Assembly (NCBI GenBank): GCA_913057675.1
Contig: CAJXOL010000008.1
Coordinates: 1 to 39,347, forward strand
Direction of reading: 5' to 3'
Length of the DNA stretch: 39,347 bases
From: an uncultured Pseudomonadota bacterium
Lineage (GTDB): Bacteria > Pseudomonadota > Gammaproteobacteria > Burkholderiales > Eutrophovitaceae
Shown here: piece after piece, positions 1 through 10,812 of the stretch
Layout of the letters: every line of letters starts with the position of its first letter
How positions within the stretch are numbered: the first letter of the stretch is position 1
Position numbers and translations under genes: made by a program
Notes under the pieces: model-generated
The model's input: only the letters and a program-made list of their open reading frames with translations
Told to the model about the DNA's origin: nothing
Databases searched by the model: none

Positions 1-48
1 TCTACACACTGCATATCGTCGGCAGCGTCAGATGTGTATAAGAGACAG
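1..48 (+). other. Nextera i5/Read-1 sequencing adapter with 8-nt index (non-biological)
   Basis: Contains TCGTCGGCAGCGTCAGATGTGTATAAGAGACAG preceded by TCTACAC and an 8-nt index ACTGCATA; same sequence is reverse-complemented at the other end. Confidence 0.98.
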
Positions 49-49
49 G

Positions 50-169
50 TTCATGAGATTTTTACCGGGCGTTGAGCCACGGTTTAAACAACCCATTAAG
101 TACGCTGATTTAAGATATGTGAATGGTTTTTCCGTTAGCGCAACAGTTGTTCGGGGGAAAGGGTCTTAA
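50..169 (+). CDS. ftsQ: Cell division protein FtsQ, C-terminal fragment (5' truncated by contig end)
   Basis: Frame ending TAA at 167-169 reads FMRFLPGVEPRFKQPIKYADLRYVNGFSVSATVVRGKGS; the ADLRYVNGF motif is typical of the FtsQ C-terminus; directly upstream of ftsA. Confidence 0.85.
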   Translation, partial: FMRFLPGVEPRFKQPIKYADLRYVNGFSVSATVVRGKGS

Positions 170-171
170 AT

Positions 172-1440
172 ATGAAAAATATTGATTGGACGAAAAACGG
201 AACGAAAGCCAAGTCCCAATATGCTGACATTATTGTCGCTCTAGATATCGGTACGTCGAAGATAGCGGCTGTTGTAGCTGAAGTTAAAGATGATGGCCAA
301 TACGAGGTTATTGGACTCGGGAGTTCTACATCGCAAGGCATGAAAAAAGGCGTTGTCGTGAACATAGAGTCTACGGTGAATGCGATTCAGCGTGCGCTTG
401 AAGAGGCAGAGCTGATGGCTGACCGAAAAATTAAAGAAGTTTGGACTGGGATTGCAGGTGGTCACATTAAAAGTTTTAACTCCCATGGCATGGTTGCAGT
501 CCAAGGTCATGAGGTGACTCAAGTTGATATTGATCGAGTTGTAGAAACTGCTCGAGCGATCCCAATACCTACGGATCAACAAATTCTCCACGTGCTTAAT
601 CAAGAGTTCGCTATTGATGGTCAAGAGGATGTTCGAGAGCCGTTAGCTATGTCTGGTATGCGCTTAGAAGTAAAGGTGCATATTGTGACAGGAGCGGTGT
701 CGGCAGCTCAAAATATTCTTAAGTGCGTACGCCGTTGCGGTCTAGAAGTAGGCGAATTAATTTTACAGCCCTTGGCATCTGCGATCGCGGTTCTGTCTGA
801 GGATGAGAAAGATCTAGGCGTTTGTCTCATTGATATCGGGGGAGGAACAAGCGACATCGCAATTTATACGCAAGGAGCGATTCGGCATACAGCAGTTATT
901 CCAATTGCTGGAGATCAGATAACGAGCGATATTGCGATGGCTTTTCGAACGCCTACCAAAGAAGCGGAAGATATTAAACGACGTTATGGTTGCGCACTTC
1001 GTGGACTCGCAGATTCCAATGAGACCATCGAGGTGCCTGGAGTAGGCGATCGCCCCCCTAAAAAGTTATCACGACAAATGCTCTCTGAAGTTATTGAGCC
1101 CAGAGTGGAGGAGTTATACGGATTAGTTTTGGCGGAAATTAGCAGGAGTGGATTAGGAGAGTTGTTGTCCTCTGGCATAGTAATTACCGGGGGAAGCAGC
1201 GCGATGGAGGGGATGGTTGAGCTCGGAGAAGAGGTTCTTCACGTACCGGTTCGGCTTGGCACTCCGACCTACACTGGCTCTTTGGCGGAGGTTATTCGTA
1301 ATCCACGTTATTCGACATCCGCAGGCCTCTTAAGTGCGGCGGTTTTCCATAGAGAGAGACAAAAAGTAGATCAAATGAAGAACGGCTCAGTAAAAACGGT
1401 AGTATCCAAAATGAAACGATGGTTTGAAACAAACTTTTGA
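172..1440 (+). CDS. ftsA: Cell division protein FtsA
   Basis: ORF 422 aa; IVALDIGTSKIAAVVAEV, IDIGGGTSDIAIYTQGAIRHTAVIPIAGDQITSDIA and ITGGSSAMEG actin-fold motifs; followed by ftsZ. Confidence 0.97.
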   Translation: MKNIDWTKNGTKAKSQYADIIVALDIGTSKIAAVVAEVKDDGQYEVIGLGSSTSQGMKKGVVVNIESTVNAIQRALEEAELMADRKIKEVWTGIAGGHIKSFNSHGMVAVQGHEVTQVDIDRVVETARAIPIPTDQQILHVLNQEFAIDGQEDVREPLAMSGMRLEVKVHIVTGAVSAAQNILKCVRRCGLEVGELILQPLASAIAVLSEDEKDLGVCLIDIGGGTSDIAIYTQGAIRHTAVIPIAGDQITSDIAMAFRTPTKEAEDIKRRYGCALRGLADSNETIEVPGVGDRPPKKLSRQMLSEVIEPRVEELYGLVLAEISRSGLGELLSSGIVITGGSSAMEGMVELGEEVLHVPVRLGTPTYTGSLAEVIRNPRYSTSAGLLSAAVFHRERQKVDQMKNGSVKTVVSKMKRWFETNF

Positions 1441-1511
1441 CGATGTAACTAGTTAATGGACGAAGTAATTGTTACACTCTGATCATAAATAAAGACTTAG
1501 GAGTTGCCCAT

Positions 1512-2666
1512 ATGTTCGAGATCCTAGATAGCCAGTCGCAAGAGGCAGTTATAAAAGTTATCGGAGTTGGTGGCTGCGGCGGTAACGCTGTAGACCATAT
1601 GATAAAAAAGGGTGTTGAGGGAGTTGAATTTATCTGTGCGAACACTGATGCGCAGGCATTATCTCGCAACAAATCTGAGCGTACAGTTCAGCTGGGAGCT
1701 CAGATCACCAAAGGTTTAGGAGCTGGGGCAAACCCAGGAGTTGGGCGAGAAGCGGCCATAGAAGATCGCGAGGTAATCGCAGAAATAATTGATGGTGCTG
1801 ATATGATTTTCCTAACTGCTGGCATGGGTGGCGGTACGGGTACTGGAGCAGCCCCAATTTTTGCTGAAGTCGCTAAGGAGTTAGGCATCTTAACGGTAGC
1901 GGTTGTGACTAAACCTTTTGCCTTTGAAGGTAGGCGTGAAAAAATAGCATCTGAGGGATTATCAGAGCTAACTAAATATGTTGATTCATTAATTGTTATT
2001 CCTAATGATAGATTGATGGCCGTACTTGGGGAGGATGTGTCCATGTTAGACGCATTTGAGGCAGCTAATGACGTGCTATATGGCGCTGTATCCGGAATTG
2101 CTGAGGTCATTAAATGCCCAGGTCTAGTTAATGTTGATTTCGCTGATGTAAAAACCGTCATGTCTGAGATGGGTATGGCGATGATGGGCTCACATATGGC
2201 CTCTGGTGATGATCGAGCAAAGAGGTCCGCGGAAGGTGCTGTTGCAAGCCCTTTGTTAGAGGGCGTCGACCTGAATGGTGCGAGAGGTGTATTAGTTAAT
2301 ATTACTTCTAGCCTGAATTTGAAGATGAAGGAAGTTCACGATGTAATGGCGACGATTAGAAAATTTACCGCTGAAGATGCAACTATTATCGTAGGTACGG
2401 TTATTGATGAAGAATTGGATAATGATTTGCGGGTTACGATTGTGGCTACTGGAATTGGTGGCGGCGAAAGCAGGACAGAGGTTGTCCCGGTGTCAGTGGT
2501 AAGAACTGAAGCGGATGACGATGTCGTAGAGGATGTGATGAGTGAAGACCCAGATACACCAGCAGTTATTAGAAGAAGAGGGCGCCAGGCGGCTGTGACT
2601 GCGCTGAGGCGGACTGGGGTTGAAGATATGGATATACCGGCGTTTTTGCGCCGGCAAGCTGACTAA
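1512..2666 (+). CDS. ftsZ: Cell division protein FtsZ
   Basis: ORF 384 aa; GGCGGNAVDHM, tubulin signature GGGTGTGAAP, C-terminal peptide DMDIPAFLRRQAD. Confidence 0.98.
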   Translation: MFEILDSQSQEAVIKVIGVGGCGGNAVDHMIKKGVEGVEFICANTDAQALSRNKSERTVQLGAQITKGLGAGANPGVGREAAIEDREVIAEIIDGADMIFLTAGMGGGTGTGAAPIFAEVAKELGILTVAVVTKPFAFEGRREKIASEGLSELTKYVDSLIVIPNDRLMAVLGEDVSMLDAFEAANDVLYGAVSGIAEVIKCPGLVNVDFADVKTVMSEMGMAMMGSHMASGDDRAKRSAEGAVASPLLEGVDLNGARGVLVNITSSLNLKMKEVHDVMATIRKFTAEDATIIVGTVIDEELDNDLRVTIVATGIGGGESRTEVVPVSVVRTEADDDVVEDVMSEDPDTPAVIRRRGRQAAVTALRRTGVEDMDIPAFLRRQAD

Positions 2667-2803
2667 GTTATTCGAGATTAAGATCGTCTCAGAGCTCCTT
2701 GTTGATGTAACTTAATTCTTGATATCATGGAGTTAGGAGTAGAATTCCGAATTAATTCGGATCCCTAACAATTTTTTTATTAGCATGTATTGACTTACTG
2801 ACG

Positions 2804-3715
2804 ATGATTCGCCAACGCACTTTAAAGAATTTAGTTAAGGCTACAGGGATTGGTTTGCATACGGGAAAAACGGTTGCGCTCATACTCCGTCCCGCTGCTC
2901 CAAACACAGGTGTTGTGTTCAGGCGCATAGATCTTAATCCGGTTGTAGACATTAAGGCAGACCCATTCTTGGTGGTAGATACCCGCCTTTCCTCTTGTCT
3001 CGAATACCGAGGAGTTAAAGTACAAACTGTAGAGCACTTGATGTCCGCATTGTGTGGTTTAGGTATCGATAATGTATATGTCGACTTAACTGCAGCTGAA
3101 GTACCCATTATGGATGGATCTGCTTCGCCCTTTGTGTTCTTGATCCAATCGGCAGGAATTGAGGAGCAGTCAGCGCCGAAAAGATTCATTCGAATTAAAA
3201 GTAAAATACGCGTTGACGATGGAGGCAAGTGGGTTTCTTTTTCTCCACACAATGGATTTAAAATTGATTTCAGTATTGATTTCAAACATCCGGCATTTGC
3301 CGATAAAAATAGATCGGTTTCGTTGGATTTTCAAACTACTTCTTATGTGAAAGAAGTCAGCCGTGCGAGGACTTTTGGATTCACGCAGGATGTTGAAATG
3401 TTGCGATCTCAGGGGTTGGCGCTCGGTGGAAGTTTTGAAAATGCTATTGTGATGGACGAATATCGAATACTTAACTCAGATGGGTTGAGATATGACGATG
3501 AGTTTGTTAAGCATAAAGCACTCGATGCTATTGGCGATCTATATTTGCTTGGTAGGCCTCTTATCGGTGCGTTTTCAGCTCATAAATCTGGACATGAGTT
3601 AAATAATAAGTTACTGCGTAAATTGGTGGGGAACGCATCGGCTTGGGAGCAAGTCGAATTCCTACAGAAAGACAATTTACCGGGCTTTATACACACCAAC
3701 TTGCAGGTAGTCTGA
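2804..3715 (+). CDS. lpxC: UDP-3-O-acyl-N-acetylglucosamine deacetylase LpxC
   Basis: ORF 303 aa; [58 protein letters not shown]. Confidence 0.97.
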   Translation: MIRQRTLKNLVKATGIGLHTGKTVALILRPAAPNTGVVFRRIDLNPVVDIKADPFLVVDTRLSSCLEYRGVKVQTVEHLMSALCGLGIDNVYVDLTAAEVPIMDGSASPFVFLIQSAGIEEQSAPKRFIRIKSKIRVDDGGKWVSFSPHNGFKIDFSIDFKHPAFADKNRSVSLDFQTTSYVKEVSRARTFGFTQDVEMLRSQGLALGGSFENAIVMDEYRILNSDGLRYDDEFVKHKALDAIGDLYLLGRPLIGAFSAHKSGHELNNKLLRKLVGNASAWEQVEFLQKDNLPGFIHTNLQVV

Positions 3716-4117
3716 TTATGATGTGAGTAGTTTTTTCCTCATTTCCTCAATGAATCCCAAACTGCTCGTAGTGTGATCTATCGATTTTCGTTTCACGTGA
3801 GCTATACCGTTTTCGGGAGGCGTAACCTTAATGTCAATTGTTTCAATTATTGCATATTCTTTTTTACTCTGAATGTGCCTGAGTATCGTGGGTGACATCT
3901 GTCTGATTTTTGCGCCAATGATCTGGTTTCCAGCAAATATAGTTAATTTTTTTGGATTGGCTAAAACGATCTCTATTTTATTCTGAATAGTTTTGGGAAG
4001 GATCTCTTTAATCTGGACTCGCATGCTTTGCATGGTCTTGATTTGATTCTGGAGGTTGGTCAGTTCTGGATGACTCTTTATGATCTCGGCAATGTTAGTA
4101 TTTTTGGCCATGGGCAA
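3716..4117 (-). CDS. dciA: DUF721 / DciA-like protein (predicted replicative helicase operator)
   Basis: 133-aa ORF with DUF721-like pattern (VLANPKKLTIFAGNQIIGAKIRQMSPTILRHI...IKVTPP); lies between lpxC and secA, a location known for this family in other Gammaproteobacteria. Confidence 0.65.
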   Translation of the reverse strand: MPMAKNTNIAEIIKSHPELTNLQNQIKTMQSMRVQIKEILPKTIQNKIEIVLANPKKLTIFAGNQIIGAKIRQMSPTILRHIQSKKEYAIIETIDIKVTPPENGIAHVKRKSIDHTTSSLGFIEEMRKKLLTS

Positions 4118-4262
4118 TAATTTGTATAGTTAATTTTTAATGGTGAACAAGCCTACTATGTACGCTTAGTCATGACCGATTAAAATCCTACTAGATGTAA
4201 TTGCAATGGTACACCACGTGTTAGACTAATAGGCTTAAGTAAACCATTCCGCTAAGGCGACG

Positions 4263-6938
4263 TTGATGATTTCTAAAGTGCTCCAAAAAATATTCGGTAG
4301 CCGTAACGATCGATTATTGAAGACTTACCAAAAGACAATTCGGCTGATAAACCAATTTGAAGATGAGTTGACCGCTCTTTCTGACGAGCAACTCAAAAGC
4401 AAGACGCTTGAGTTCAAGCAGCGTCTGGAGTCGGGTGAAGTCCTGGATGACATCTTACCTGATGCTTTTGCTGTTGTTCGGGAGGCAAGTAAACGTGTGT
4501 TAAAGATGAGGCACTTCGATGCTCAACTCCTCGGTGGGATAGCGCTTCATCAGGGAAAAATATCTGAAATGCGCACAGGTGAGGGTAAGACCTTAGTAGC
4601 CACTTTGCCTGCCTATCTAAACGCTTTATCAGGCTCTTCTGTGCATGTGATTACCGTAAATGATTATTTGGCTAATCGAGATTCCAGCTGGATGGGAAAG
4701 ATTTTTGAATTTCTTGGTATGACTGTTGGTGTGAATCTTTCTGGGCAGGATCATGAGCAGAAACAGGCAGCCTATACGGCCGATATAACTTACGGCACGA
4801 ATAATGAATTTGGCTTTGATTACCTTCGTGACAATATGGTTTTTCAAAAGTCGGATAAGGTTCAGAGGGACTTGTGTTTTGCCATTGTGGATGAGGTCGA
4901 TTCCATATTGATTGATGAGGCCCGAACACCGCTTATTATTTCAGGTCAAGCTGATGACAATACAGAGCTATATCTAAAAATAAATTCAATCGCATCAAAA
5001 TTAAAAAAAGTCGAACAAGAGACGCAGGAAGAAGGGCAGGAAGAGGATGGAGACTTTACTGTTGATGAGAAGTCTAACCAAGTTATATTGACTGAACGTG
5101 GGTATGACAATGCTGAGGAATTTCTGCTCTCAGTGGGGCTATTGACTAATGAAGGAAGTCTCTATGATCCTTCAAACATTTCCTTAATTCATCATGTATA
5201 TGGTGCGCTACGCGCTCATAACTTGTTTTTTAAGGATCAGCATTATGTGGTTCAGAATCAGGAAATTGTCATTGTTGACGAGTTCACTGGGCGGTTAATG
5301 TCGGGGCGACGTTGGTCTGATGGACTACACCAGGCTGTAGAGGCAAAAGAGGGTGTCAAGATTCAAAAGGAAAATCAAACCCTGGCATCGATAACTTTTC
5401 AAAATTACTTCCGAATGTACGATAAGTTGGCAGGGATGACGGGTACCGCAGATACGGAGGCTTTTGAGTTCCAGCAAATATATGGCTTGGAGACTGTCAT
5501 TATTCCAACCCATCGGAATATGATTCGTGCAGACAAGATGGATCAGATATACAAGACGAGCAAGGAGCGGTATAACGCAGTAGTGAATGACATTAAAAAT
5601 TGTTACTCGCACGGACAACCTGTACTCGTAGGAACAACATCTATAGAAAACTCTGAGCTTATTTCCACTTTGTTGGATAAAGAAGGGTTGTCCCACCAGG
5701 TGTTAAATGCGAAACAGCATGATCGTGAGGCGGAGGTCGTAGCCCAAGCTGGTCGTCCTAAAATGATCACCATAGCGACTAATATGGCTGGTCGTGGGAC
5801 GGATATTGTGCTTGGTGGAATGCCAACCGATACTGATCAAGTAGGTGAATGGCAGGAAAGGCATGACCAAGTATTGGCGCTCGGCGGTCTGCACATCATT
5901 GGAACAGAAAGGCATGAGTCTAGAAGAATTGATAATCAGTTAAGAGGACGTTCAGGAAGACAGGGAGATGCAGGTTCCTCTCGATTTTATTTGTCACTAG
6001 AAGATTCACTTCTCAGGATATTTGCTTCTGATAGGGTGGCGGCCATCATGGAGCGATTGAAACTGCCTGAGGGTGAAGCCATTGAGCATCCTTGGGTCAC
6101 TAAAGCGATCGAAAACGCACAAAGGAAAGTTGAAGGTAGAAACTTTGATATTAGGAAGCAACTGTTGGAGTTTGACGATGTTGCCAACGAGCAGCGCAAA
6201 GTTATTTATGAACAGAGAAACGCTTTACTAGATTCCATTGATACAGTCGATATGGTCTCTGGTATGCGAGATGGAGCCATAGAGGATCTGGTAGACAGTT
6301 ATATTCCACAAGGCAGTCTTGAAGAACAATGGGATGTGCCGGGGTTAGAGGCCGCGTTGCTAACCGAATATACGCTGGAGACTGATGTAGGTAACTTAAT
6401 GGATCAGGCGACGGAGTTAGAAGCACAAAACCTTGTAGACGAGATTAAGGGTAGAGCGCAAACTTTCTACGATGGAAAGATGACTGACGCTCCTACTGAA
6501 GCGGTGCAGCAATATGAGCGATCAGTTATGTTGCAAAGTATTGACTCGCATTGGCGTGATCACCTTGCTGCTTTAGATCATCTTAGACAAGGAATCCACT
6601 TGCGTGGTTATGCTCAGAAGAATCCTAAACAAGAATACAAGCGCGAAGCGTTTGAGTTGTTCTCGCTGCTGTTGCAAACAGTACGAAATGAGGTGACTAA
6701 GTTGCTGATGACAGTGCGAATTCGCAGCGCTGAAGAGGTTGAAAATGTCTCGAAAGAGCAACCTCGATTAACTGACATTGCATACAATCATGGAGACACG
6801 CAGGAAAAGAATCCACCACAACGAAATGCTAGCAAGGTTGATACGTTTGTTAGATCACAACAGAAGGTTGGACGGAACGAGCCTTGTCCTTGTGGTTCAG
6901 GTAAAAAGTATAAACAGTGTCATGGAAAGCTAGGGTAG
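4263..6938 (+). CDS. secA: Preprotein translocase ATPase SecA
   Basis: ORF 891 aa; [54 protein letters not shown]-terminal SEC-C zinc motif [21 protein letters not shown]. Confidence 0.98.
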   Translation: MMISKVLQKIFGSRNDRLLKTYQKTIRLINQFEDELTALSDEQLKSKTLEFKQRLESGEVLDDILPDAFAVVREASKRVLKMRHFDAQLLGGIALHQGKISEMRTGEGKTLVATLPAYLNALSGSSVHVITVNDYLANRDSSWMGKIFEFLGMTVGVNLSGQDHEQKQAAYTADITYGTNNEFGFDYLRDNMVFQKSDKVQRDLCFAIVDEVDSILIDEARTPLIISGQADDNTELYLKINSIASKLKKVEQETQEEGQEEDGDFTVDEKSNQVILTERGYDNAEEFLLSVGLLTNEGSLYDPSNISLIHHVYGALRAHNLFFKDQHYVVQNQEIVIVDEFTGRLMSGRRWSDGLHQAVEAKEGVKIQKENQTLASITFQNYFRMYDKLAGMTGTADTEAFEFQQIYGLETVIIPTHRNMIRADKMDQIYKTSKERYNAVVNDIKNCYSHGQPVLVGTTSIENSELISTLLDKEGLSHQVLNAKQHDREAEVVAQAGRPKMITIATNMAGRGTDIVLGGMPTDTDQVGEWQERHDQVLALGGLHIIGTERHESRRIDNQLRGRSGRQGDAGSSRFYLSLEDSLLRIFASDRVAAIMERLKLPEGEAIEHPWVTKAIENAQRKVEGRNFDIRKQLLEFDDVANEQRKVIYEQRNALLDSIDTVDMVSGMRDGAIEDLVDSYIPQGSLEEQWDVPGLEAALLTEYTLETDVGNLMDQATELEAQNLVDEIKGRAQTFYDGKMTDAPTEAVQQYERSVMLQSIDSHWRDHLAALDHLRQGIHLRGYAQKNPKQEYKREAFELFSLLLQTVRNEVTKLLMTVRIRSAEEVENVSKEQPRLTDIAYNHGDTQEKNPPQRNASKVDTFVRSQQKVGRNEPCPCGSGKKYKQCHGKLG

Positions 6939-6944
6939 TAACTC

Positions 6945-8174
6945 GTGTCGAGTGTTCAACCTGAGGATAAATTCGGTCGAGTGTTCGGCATCGATGGGCT
7001 TACTTTAGGAGCAACGAGTGCGGCAATCCGTAAGAAAGGCCGTCTTGATTTAGTCGTGTTATTGTTGAATAACACTGCTACCGTTGCAGGAGTATTCACG
7101 CAAAATAATTTTTGTGCAGCCCCCGTCCAACTGTGCAGACAACGATTGTCACGAGGTGGGCCAATTAGCGCGATGGTAATTAACACCGGGGTTGCAAATG
7201 CAGGTACCGGCGCAGGCGGCATTGAAGATGCGAAGAATATTTGTTATGAGTTAGCCCAACTACTCCAGGTAAATCCCGATTCAGTACTTCCTTTTTCGAC
7301 CGGAGTCATCATGGAACGATTGCCTGTAGAAAAAATACTTTCGGGGTTGCCCAAATGTTTGGACACTCAGCTTGTAATGGGTTGGGAAGAGGCCTCTCGA
7401 GGTATTTTGACGACTGACTTAGTGCCAAAAATATCCTCGCGAAATTTTCAAATCGATGGGCAATCAATCAGCATCACAGGAATGGCTAAAGGCTCTGGCA
7501 TGATTAAGCCGAACATGGCGACTATGCTTGCTTTTGTGGCAACCGATGCGCATGTGTCAAATAAGTGTCTAGATGAAATTGTGCGCTATGCAAATGACCG
7601 TACGTTTAATTGCATTAGTGTTGATGGAGACACATCGACAAATGACAGTTTCATGTTGATCGCGACAGGGGCGAGTAGCGACCCCAAGATCACTTCAGCT
7701 GATAGCCCTGGGTTTGTCAAAATTAGAGATGAAATTACATCGGTGTGTGAAGATTTAGCTAAAAAAATTGTTCTCGATGGAGAAGGAGCAACGAAATTTA
7801 TAGAAATCAGAGTAAAAGACTGTCAGTCCACGGCCGAAGCGCGTGAAGTGGGGTTTTCAGTTTCTAATTCTCCTTTAGTAAAGACAGCTTTTTATGCATC
7901 AGATGCTAATTTAGGACGAATCATGTCCGCTATTGGTGCTGCCCATGTAATAAACTTGGATGTTTCAAAAATTGATATATGGATTGGCGACGTTTTGGTT
8001 GCAAAGGATGGTGAGGTCGCACCTAATTATCGAGAACGGGACGTTAAGCCTTTGATGGAATCGGATGAGATTGTTGTGACAATAAGTTTGGGTCGCGGTA
8101 GAAATGCAGCGACTATTTGGACCTGTGACCTATCGCATGATTATATTAAAATTAATGCTGAATACAGGAGCTAA
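6945..8174 (+). CDS. argJ: Bifunctional glutamate N-acetyltransferase / amino-acid acetyltransferase ArgJ
   Basis: ORF 409 aa (GTG start); autoprocessing motif GMAKGSGMIKPNMATMLAFVATDA; downstream of secA. Confidence 0.95.
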   Translation: MSSVQPEDKFGRVFGIDGLTLGATSAAIRKKGRLDLVVLLLNNTATVAGVFTQNNFCAAPVQLCRQRLSRGGPISAMVINTGVANAGTGAGGIEDAKNICYELAQLLQVNPDSVLPFSTGVIMERLPVEKILSGLPKCLDTQLVMGWEEASRGILTTDLVPKISSRNFQIDGQSISITGMAKGSGMIKPNMATMLAFVATDAHVSNKCLDEIVRYANDRTFNCISVDGDTSTNDSFMLIATGASSDPKITSADSPGFVKIRDEITSVCEDLAKKIVLDGEGATKFIEIRVKDCQSTAEAREVGFSVSNSPLVKTAFYASDANLGRIMSAIGAAHVINLDVSKIDIWIGDVLVAKDGEVAPNYRERDVKPLMESDEIVVTISLGRGRNAATIWTCDLSHDYIKINAEYRS

Positions 8175-8176
8175 CC

Positions 8177-9070
8177 ATGTCTGATTGGACGAAGGTATTG
8201 GAGCGGGCAGAATCGTTGCTTGAGCGACTTGAGGCGCGCCTCCCAGCGCGACTCGAAAATCCAGATTGGAAAAAGGTTGTTGCGAGTCGTTGGCGTTGTT
8301 ATGGCGGCCGAGGATTTCTGCAGGCAGTGACTATTCCTGATCATATAAAGGTGCGGGATTTATCTGCCATCGACGAGCAAATAAAATTGGTTGACATGAA
8401 CACTCGTCAGTTCATCGCTGGGTTACCCGCCAATAATGTACTTTTAACTGGCTCAAAAGGTACAGGTAAGTCTTCATTGATTAAAGCTTTACTCAACAAG
8501 TATTCAAAAAAAACGTTAAGGCTTATTGAGGTAGATAAGGCTGAATTGCATGAGTTACCTCAAATCATCGATTTGATATCAAGTCAGCCGTATCGTTTCG
8601 TCATTTTTTGTGATGACCTTTCGTTTAGCGCTGATGACGATACGTATAAAACACTTAAAGTTGCGCTCGATGGATCGGTTGCGGCTACCTCGGATAACAT
8701 TTTGATTTATGCAACCTCTAATCGCAGGCATCTTTTGCCTGAATATATGACAGAAAATTTGGAGTCAACCTATAAGGGGGAAGAAATACACGCTGGCGAA
8801 AATATTGAAGAAAAAATATCTCTCTCAGAGCGTTTCGGTTTATGGGTTCATTTCGATGCCTTCACTCAAGACGAGTACTTAATGATTGCGGGTTATTGGG
8901 TGAAAACATTGTCTTCGGGGTCTGTTGATGTGGATGAAAGCGTGATCAGGCGATCTCTGCAGTGGGCTCTAGAGCGGGGGTCGCGAAGTGGCAGGGTGGC
9001 GTATCACTTCGCAAAAAATGAAGTTGGTACTAGGAAACTGCAAGATATTAAATCGAACCGTATTCGGTGA
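8177..9070 (+). CDS. DUF815 family AAA-type ATPase
   Basis: ORF 297 aa; Walker A LLTGSKGTGKSSLIKALL, RFVIFCDDLSF, YATSNRRHLLPEYMTEN typical of DUF815. Confidence 0.88.
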   Translation: MSDWTKVLERAESLLERLEARLPARLENPDWKKVVASRWRCYGGRGFLQAVTIPDHIKVRDLSAIDEQIKLVDMNTRQFIAGLPANNVLLTGSKGTGKSSLIKALLNKYSKKTLRLIEVDKAELHELPQIIDLISSQPYRFVIFCDDLSFSADDDTYKTLKVALDGSVAATSDNILIYATSNRRHLLPEYMTENLESTYKGEEIHAGENIEEKISLSERFGLWVHFDAFTQDEYLMIAGYWVKTLSSGSVDVDESVIRRSLQWALERGSRSGRVAYHFAKNEVGTRKLQDIKSNRIR

Positions 9071-9999
9071 ACAATGTGATCCGTGTAGTCGCGGGGATTC
9101 TAATTGATGCGGATGGACATTTTTTGCTGGCACAACGACCGATCGGTAAAATATATGAGGGGTTTTGGGAATTTCCTGGTGGTAAGGTTGAAGAAAAAGA
9201 ACTAGCATCTGATGCTTTAATACGGGAACTAGAAGAAGAGCTAGGAATTATCCCTGAGACATTTCATCCTTGGATTACAAAGACATTTCGATATCCGCAT
9301 GCGGACGTAAATATCAAATTTTTTAAAGTCACGCATTGGTCAGGAGAAGTTAAATCGCTAGAGGATCAGGAGCTGCATTGGCAAGGACCTGGTTCACTCG
9401 GGGTGTCACCGGTTTTGGAGCCAAACATCCCTATTTTGAAGTCTCTTCGCTTGCCTGATCACTATTTGATAACCAATCTGTCAGAATTGGGTGCGGAAAT
9501 ATTTTTCCAAGCTCTGTCGCGAGCAGTAAAGACTTCTCCGCAATTAATTCAAGTGCGAGAGAAAAATTTATCTTCCTCTGATTTGGAGGCTTTCACCAAA
9601 GAGGTGTTGAGTGTATGTCGCTCAACTGGAAGTAAGGTGTTAGTTAATACGCATTTTGACATCGCTGATAGAGTTGGAGCTGATGGCGTGCACTTGACTT
9701 CGCAACAACTCAAATCGACAATTCGCCGTCCACAAGTCCCTTTGTGTGCGGCCTCTTGTCATTCAAAGGAAGACCTAGTAAGAGTAGATGAATTAGAGCT
9801 TGATTTTGCTGTGCTCAGTCCGGTTAAAGTTACTGCGTCTCACCCGGATGAGAACCCTCTTGGGTGGAGTCTCTTTCAATCCTTGATTGAGGAGGTAAAG
9901 ACACCTGTATATGCGTTGGGTGGGTTGCTCAAGGAAGATTTAAGTGATGCGTGGACTCACGGGGCTGCAGGAATTTCGATGCTTCGAAGGGCTTGGTAG
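9067..9999 (+). CDS. Nudix hydrolase (MutT-like) fused to a thiamine-phosphate-synthase-like/TenI domain
   Basis: N-terminal Nudix box GGKVEEKELASDALIRELEEELGI; C-terminal QVREKNLSSSDLEAF...VNTHFDIADRVGADGVHLTSQQL...PVYALGGL, a ThiE/TenI pattern. 4-nt overlap with the upstream gene. Confidence 0.92.
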   Translation: MNNVIRVVAGILIDADGHFLLAQRPIGKIYEGFWEFPGGKVEEKELASDALIRELEEELGIIPETFHPWITKTFRYPHADVNIKFFKVTHWSGEVKSLEDQELHWQGPGSLGVSPVLEPNIPILKSLRLPDHYLITNLSELGAEIFFQALSRAVKTSPQLIQVREKNLSSSDLEAFTKEVLSVCRSTGSKVLVNTHFDIADRVGADGVHLTSQQLKSTIRRPQVPLCAASCHSKEDLVRVDELELDFAVLSPVKVTASHPDENPLGWSLFQSLIEEVKTPVYALGGLLKEDLSDAWTHGAAGISMLRRAW

Positions 10000-10003
10000 C
10001 AAC

Positions 10004-10180
10004 TTAGTGAGACTCGTCATCTGATAGCTTGTCTTCTGAGGCAACGCTATATTTTCCCATTGCCCAGTTTCCAGTGTCAATTAGCTTACATCGTTCCGAA
10101 CAAAAAGGACGGGATTTTGATTCTTTTTGCCAAATAACTGAATTGCCACAGTGCGGACAATTAACTATGGTTTTTTTCAT
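10004..10180 (-). CDS. yacG: DNA gyrase inhibitor YacG (zinc-binding)
   Basis: [40 protein letters not shown]; Met at 10180 preferred over the longer ORF start at 10204, which would overlap coaE. Confidence 0.93.
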   Translation of the reverse strand: MKKTIVNCPHCGNSVIWQKESKSRPFCSERCKLIDTGNWAMGKYSVASEDKLSDDESH

Positions 10181-10197
10181 ATTTATTTCTTTAATCT

Positions 10198-10812
10198 CTA
10201 ACAATTCTTAAGCGCCAAGGAAATTTGAATGTACTTATCATGCATTATGCGAACTTGCTTGAGGAGCGATGGCAGGTCATCGTTGTTGATAATAATGTCA
10301 TTTGCTACTTTTAACCGCTCTTGCCGATTCGCCTGGGTGCACATTATGTTGGTAACCTCAACGTCAGTCAGGCTACTTCGCTTCATAACCCTTTGAACCT
10401 GAATCAGCTCTTCACAATCCACGACTAAAATACGATTGATAAAAGAATATTGAGCTTTTTCAACAAGCAGTGGCACAACTATAATGATGTACGGCCCAAC
10501 TGCTCTCGAAACAGCCTTTCGGACCTCTTCTCGGATTCTAGGGTGAAGAATTTTCTCTAAATGCAATCTTGCAGCATCGTCACTAAAAACAATTGCCCTG
10601 AGTTTGGGTCTATTGAGTATCCCGTCTTGGATGATATCGCCGCCAAAATGATCTGTAATATTATCTATGGTGTCAGCATCATTCATCGTGAGTTGGTGGG
10701 ATATTTTGTCAGTGTCTATGACGTCAACGCCCAAACGTTCGAAGGCATCTGATACAGCACTTTTCCCAGAGCCAATCCCACCCGTTAGTCCAATGATTAA
10801 ACGTTTAATCAT
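10198..10812 (-). CDS. coaE: Dephospho-CoA kinase CoaE
   Basis: ORF 204 aa; [34 protein letters not shown]. Confidence 0.96.
   Translation of the reverse strand: MIKRLIIGLTGGIGSGKSAVSDAFERLGVDVIDTDKISHQLTMNDADTIDNITDHFGGDIIQDGILNRPKLRAIVFSDDAARLHLEKILHPRIREEVRKAVSRAVGPYIIIVVPLLVEKAQYSFINRILVVDCEELIQVQRVMKRSSLTDVEVTNIMCTQANRQERLKVANDIIINNDDLPSLLKQVRIMHDKYIQISLALKNC

Noticed and set aside
1700-2161. Antisense ORFs inside ftsZ, secA, ffh, rpoD, sulfatase and others
   Set aside because: Composition and position fit mirror ORFs of well-identified genes; no independent support.
2742-2764. EcoRI (GAATTC) and BamHI (GGATCC) sites 23 bp apart resembling a cloning linker
   Set aside because: Embedded in contiguous native-looking ftsZ-lpxC sequence with no vector sequence; likely chance around the palindrome.
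4118-4262. secM-like arrest peptide upstream of secA
   Set aside because: Only 145 bp of intergenic DNA next to a divergent gene; no secreted small ORF with an arrest motif.
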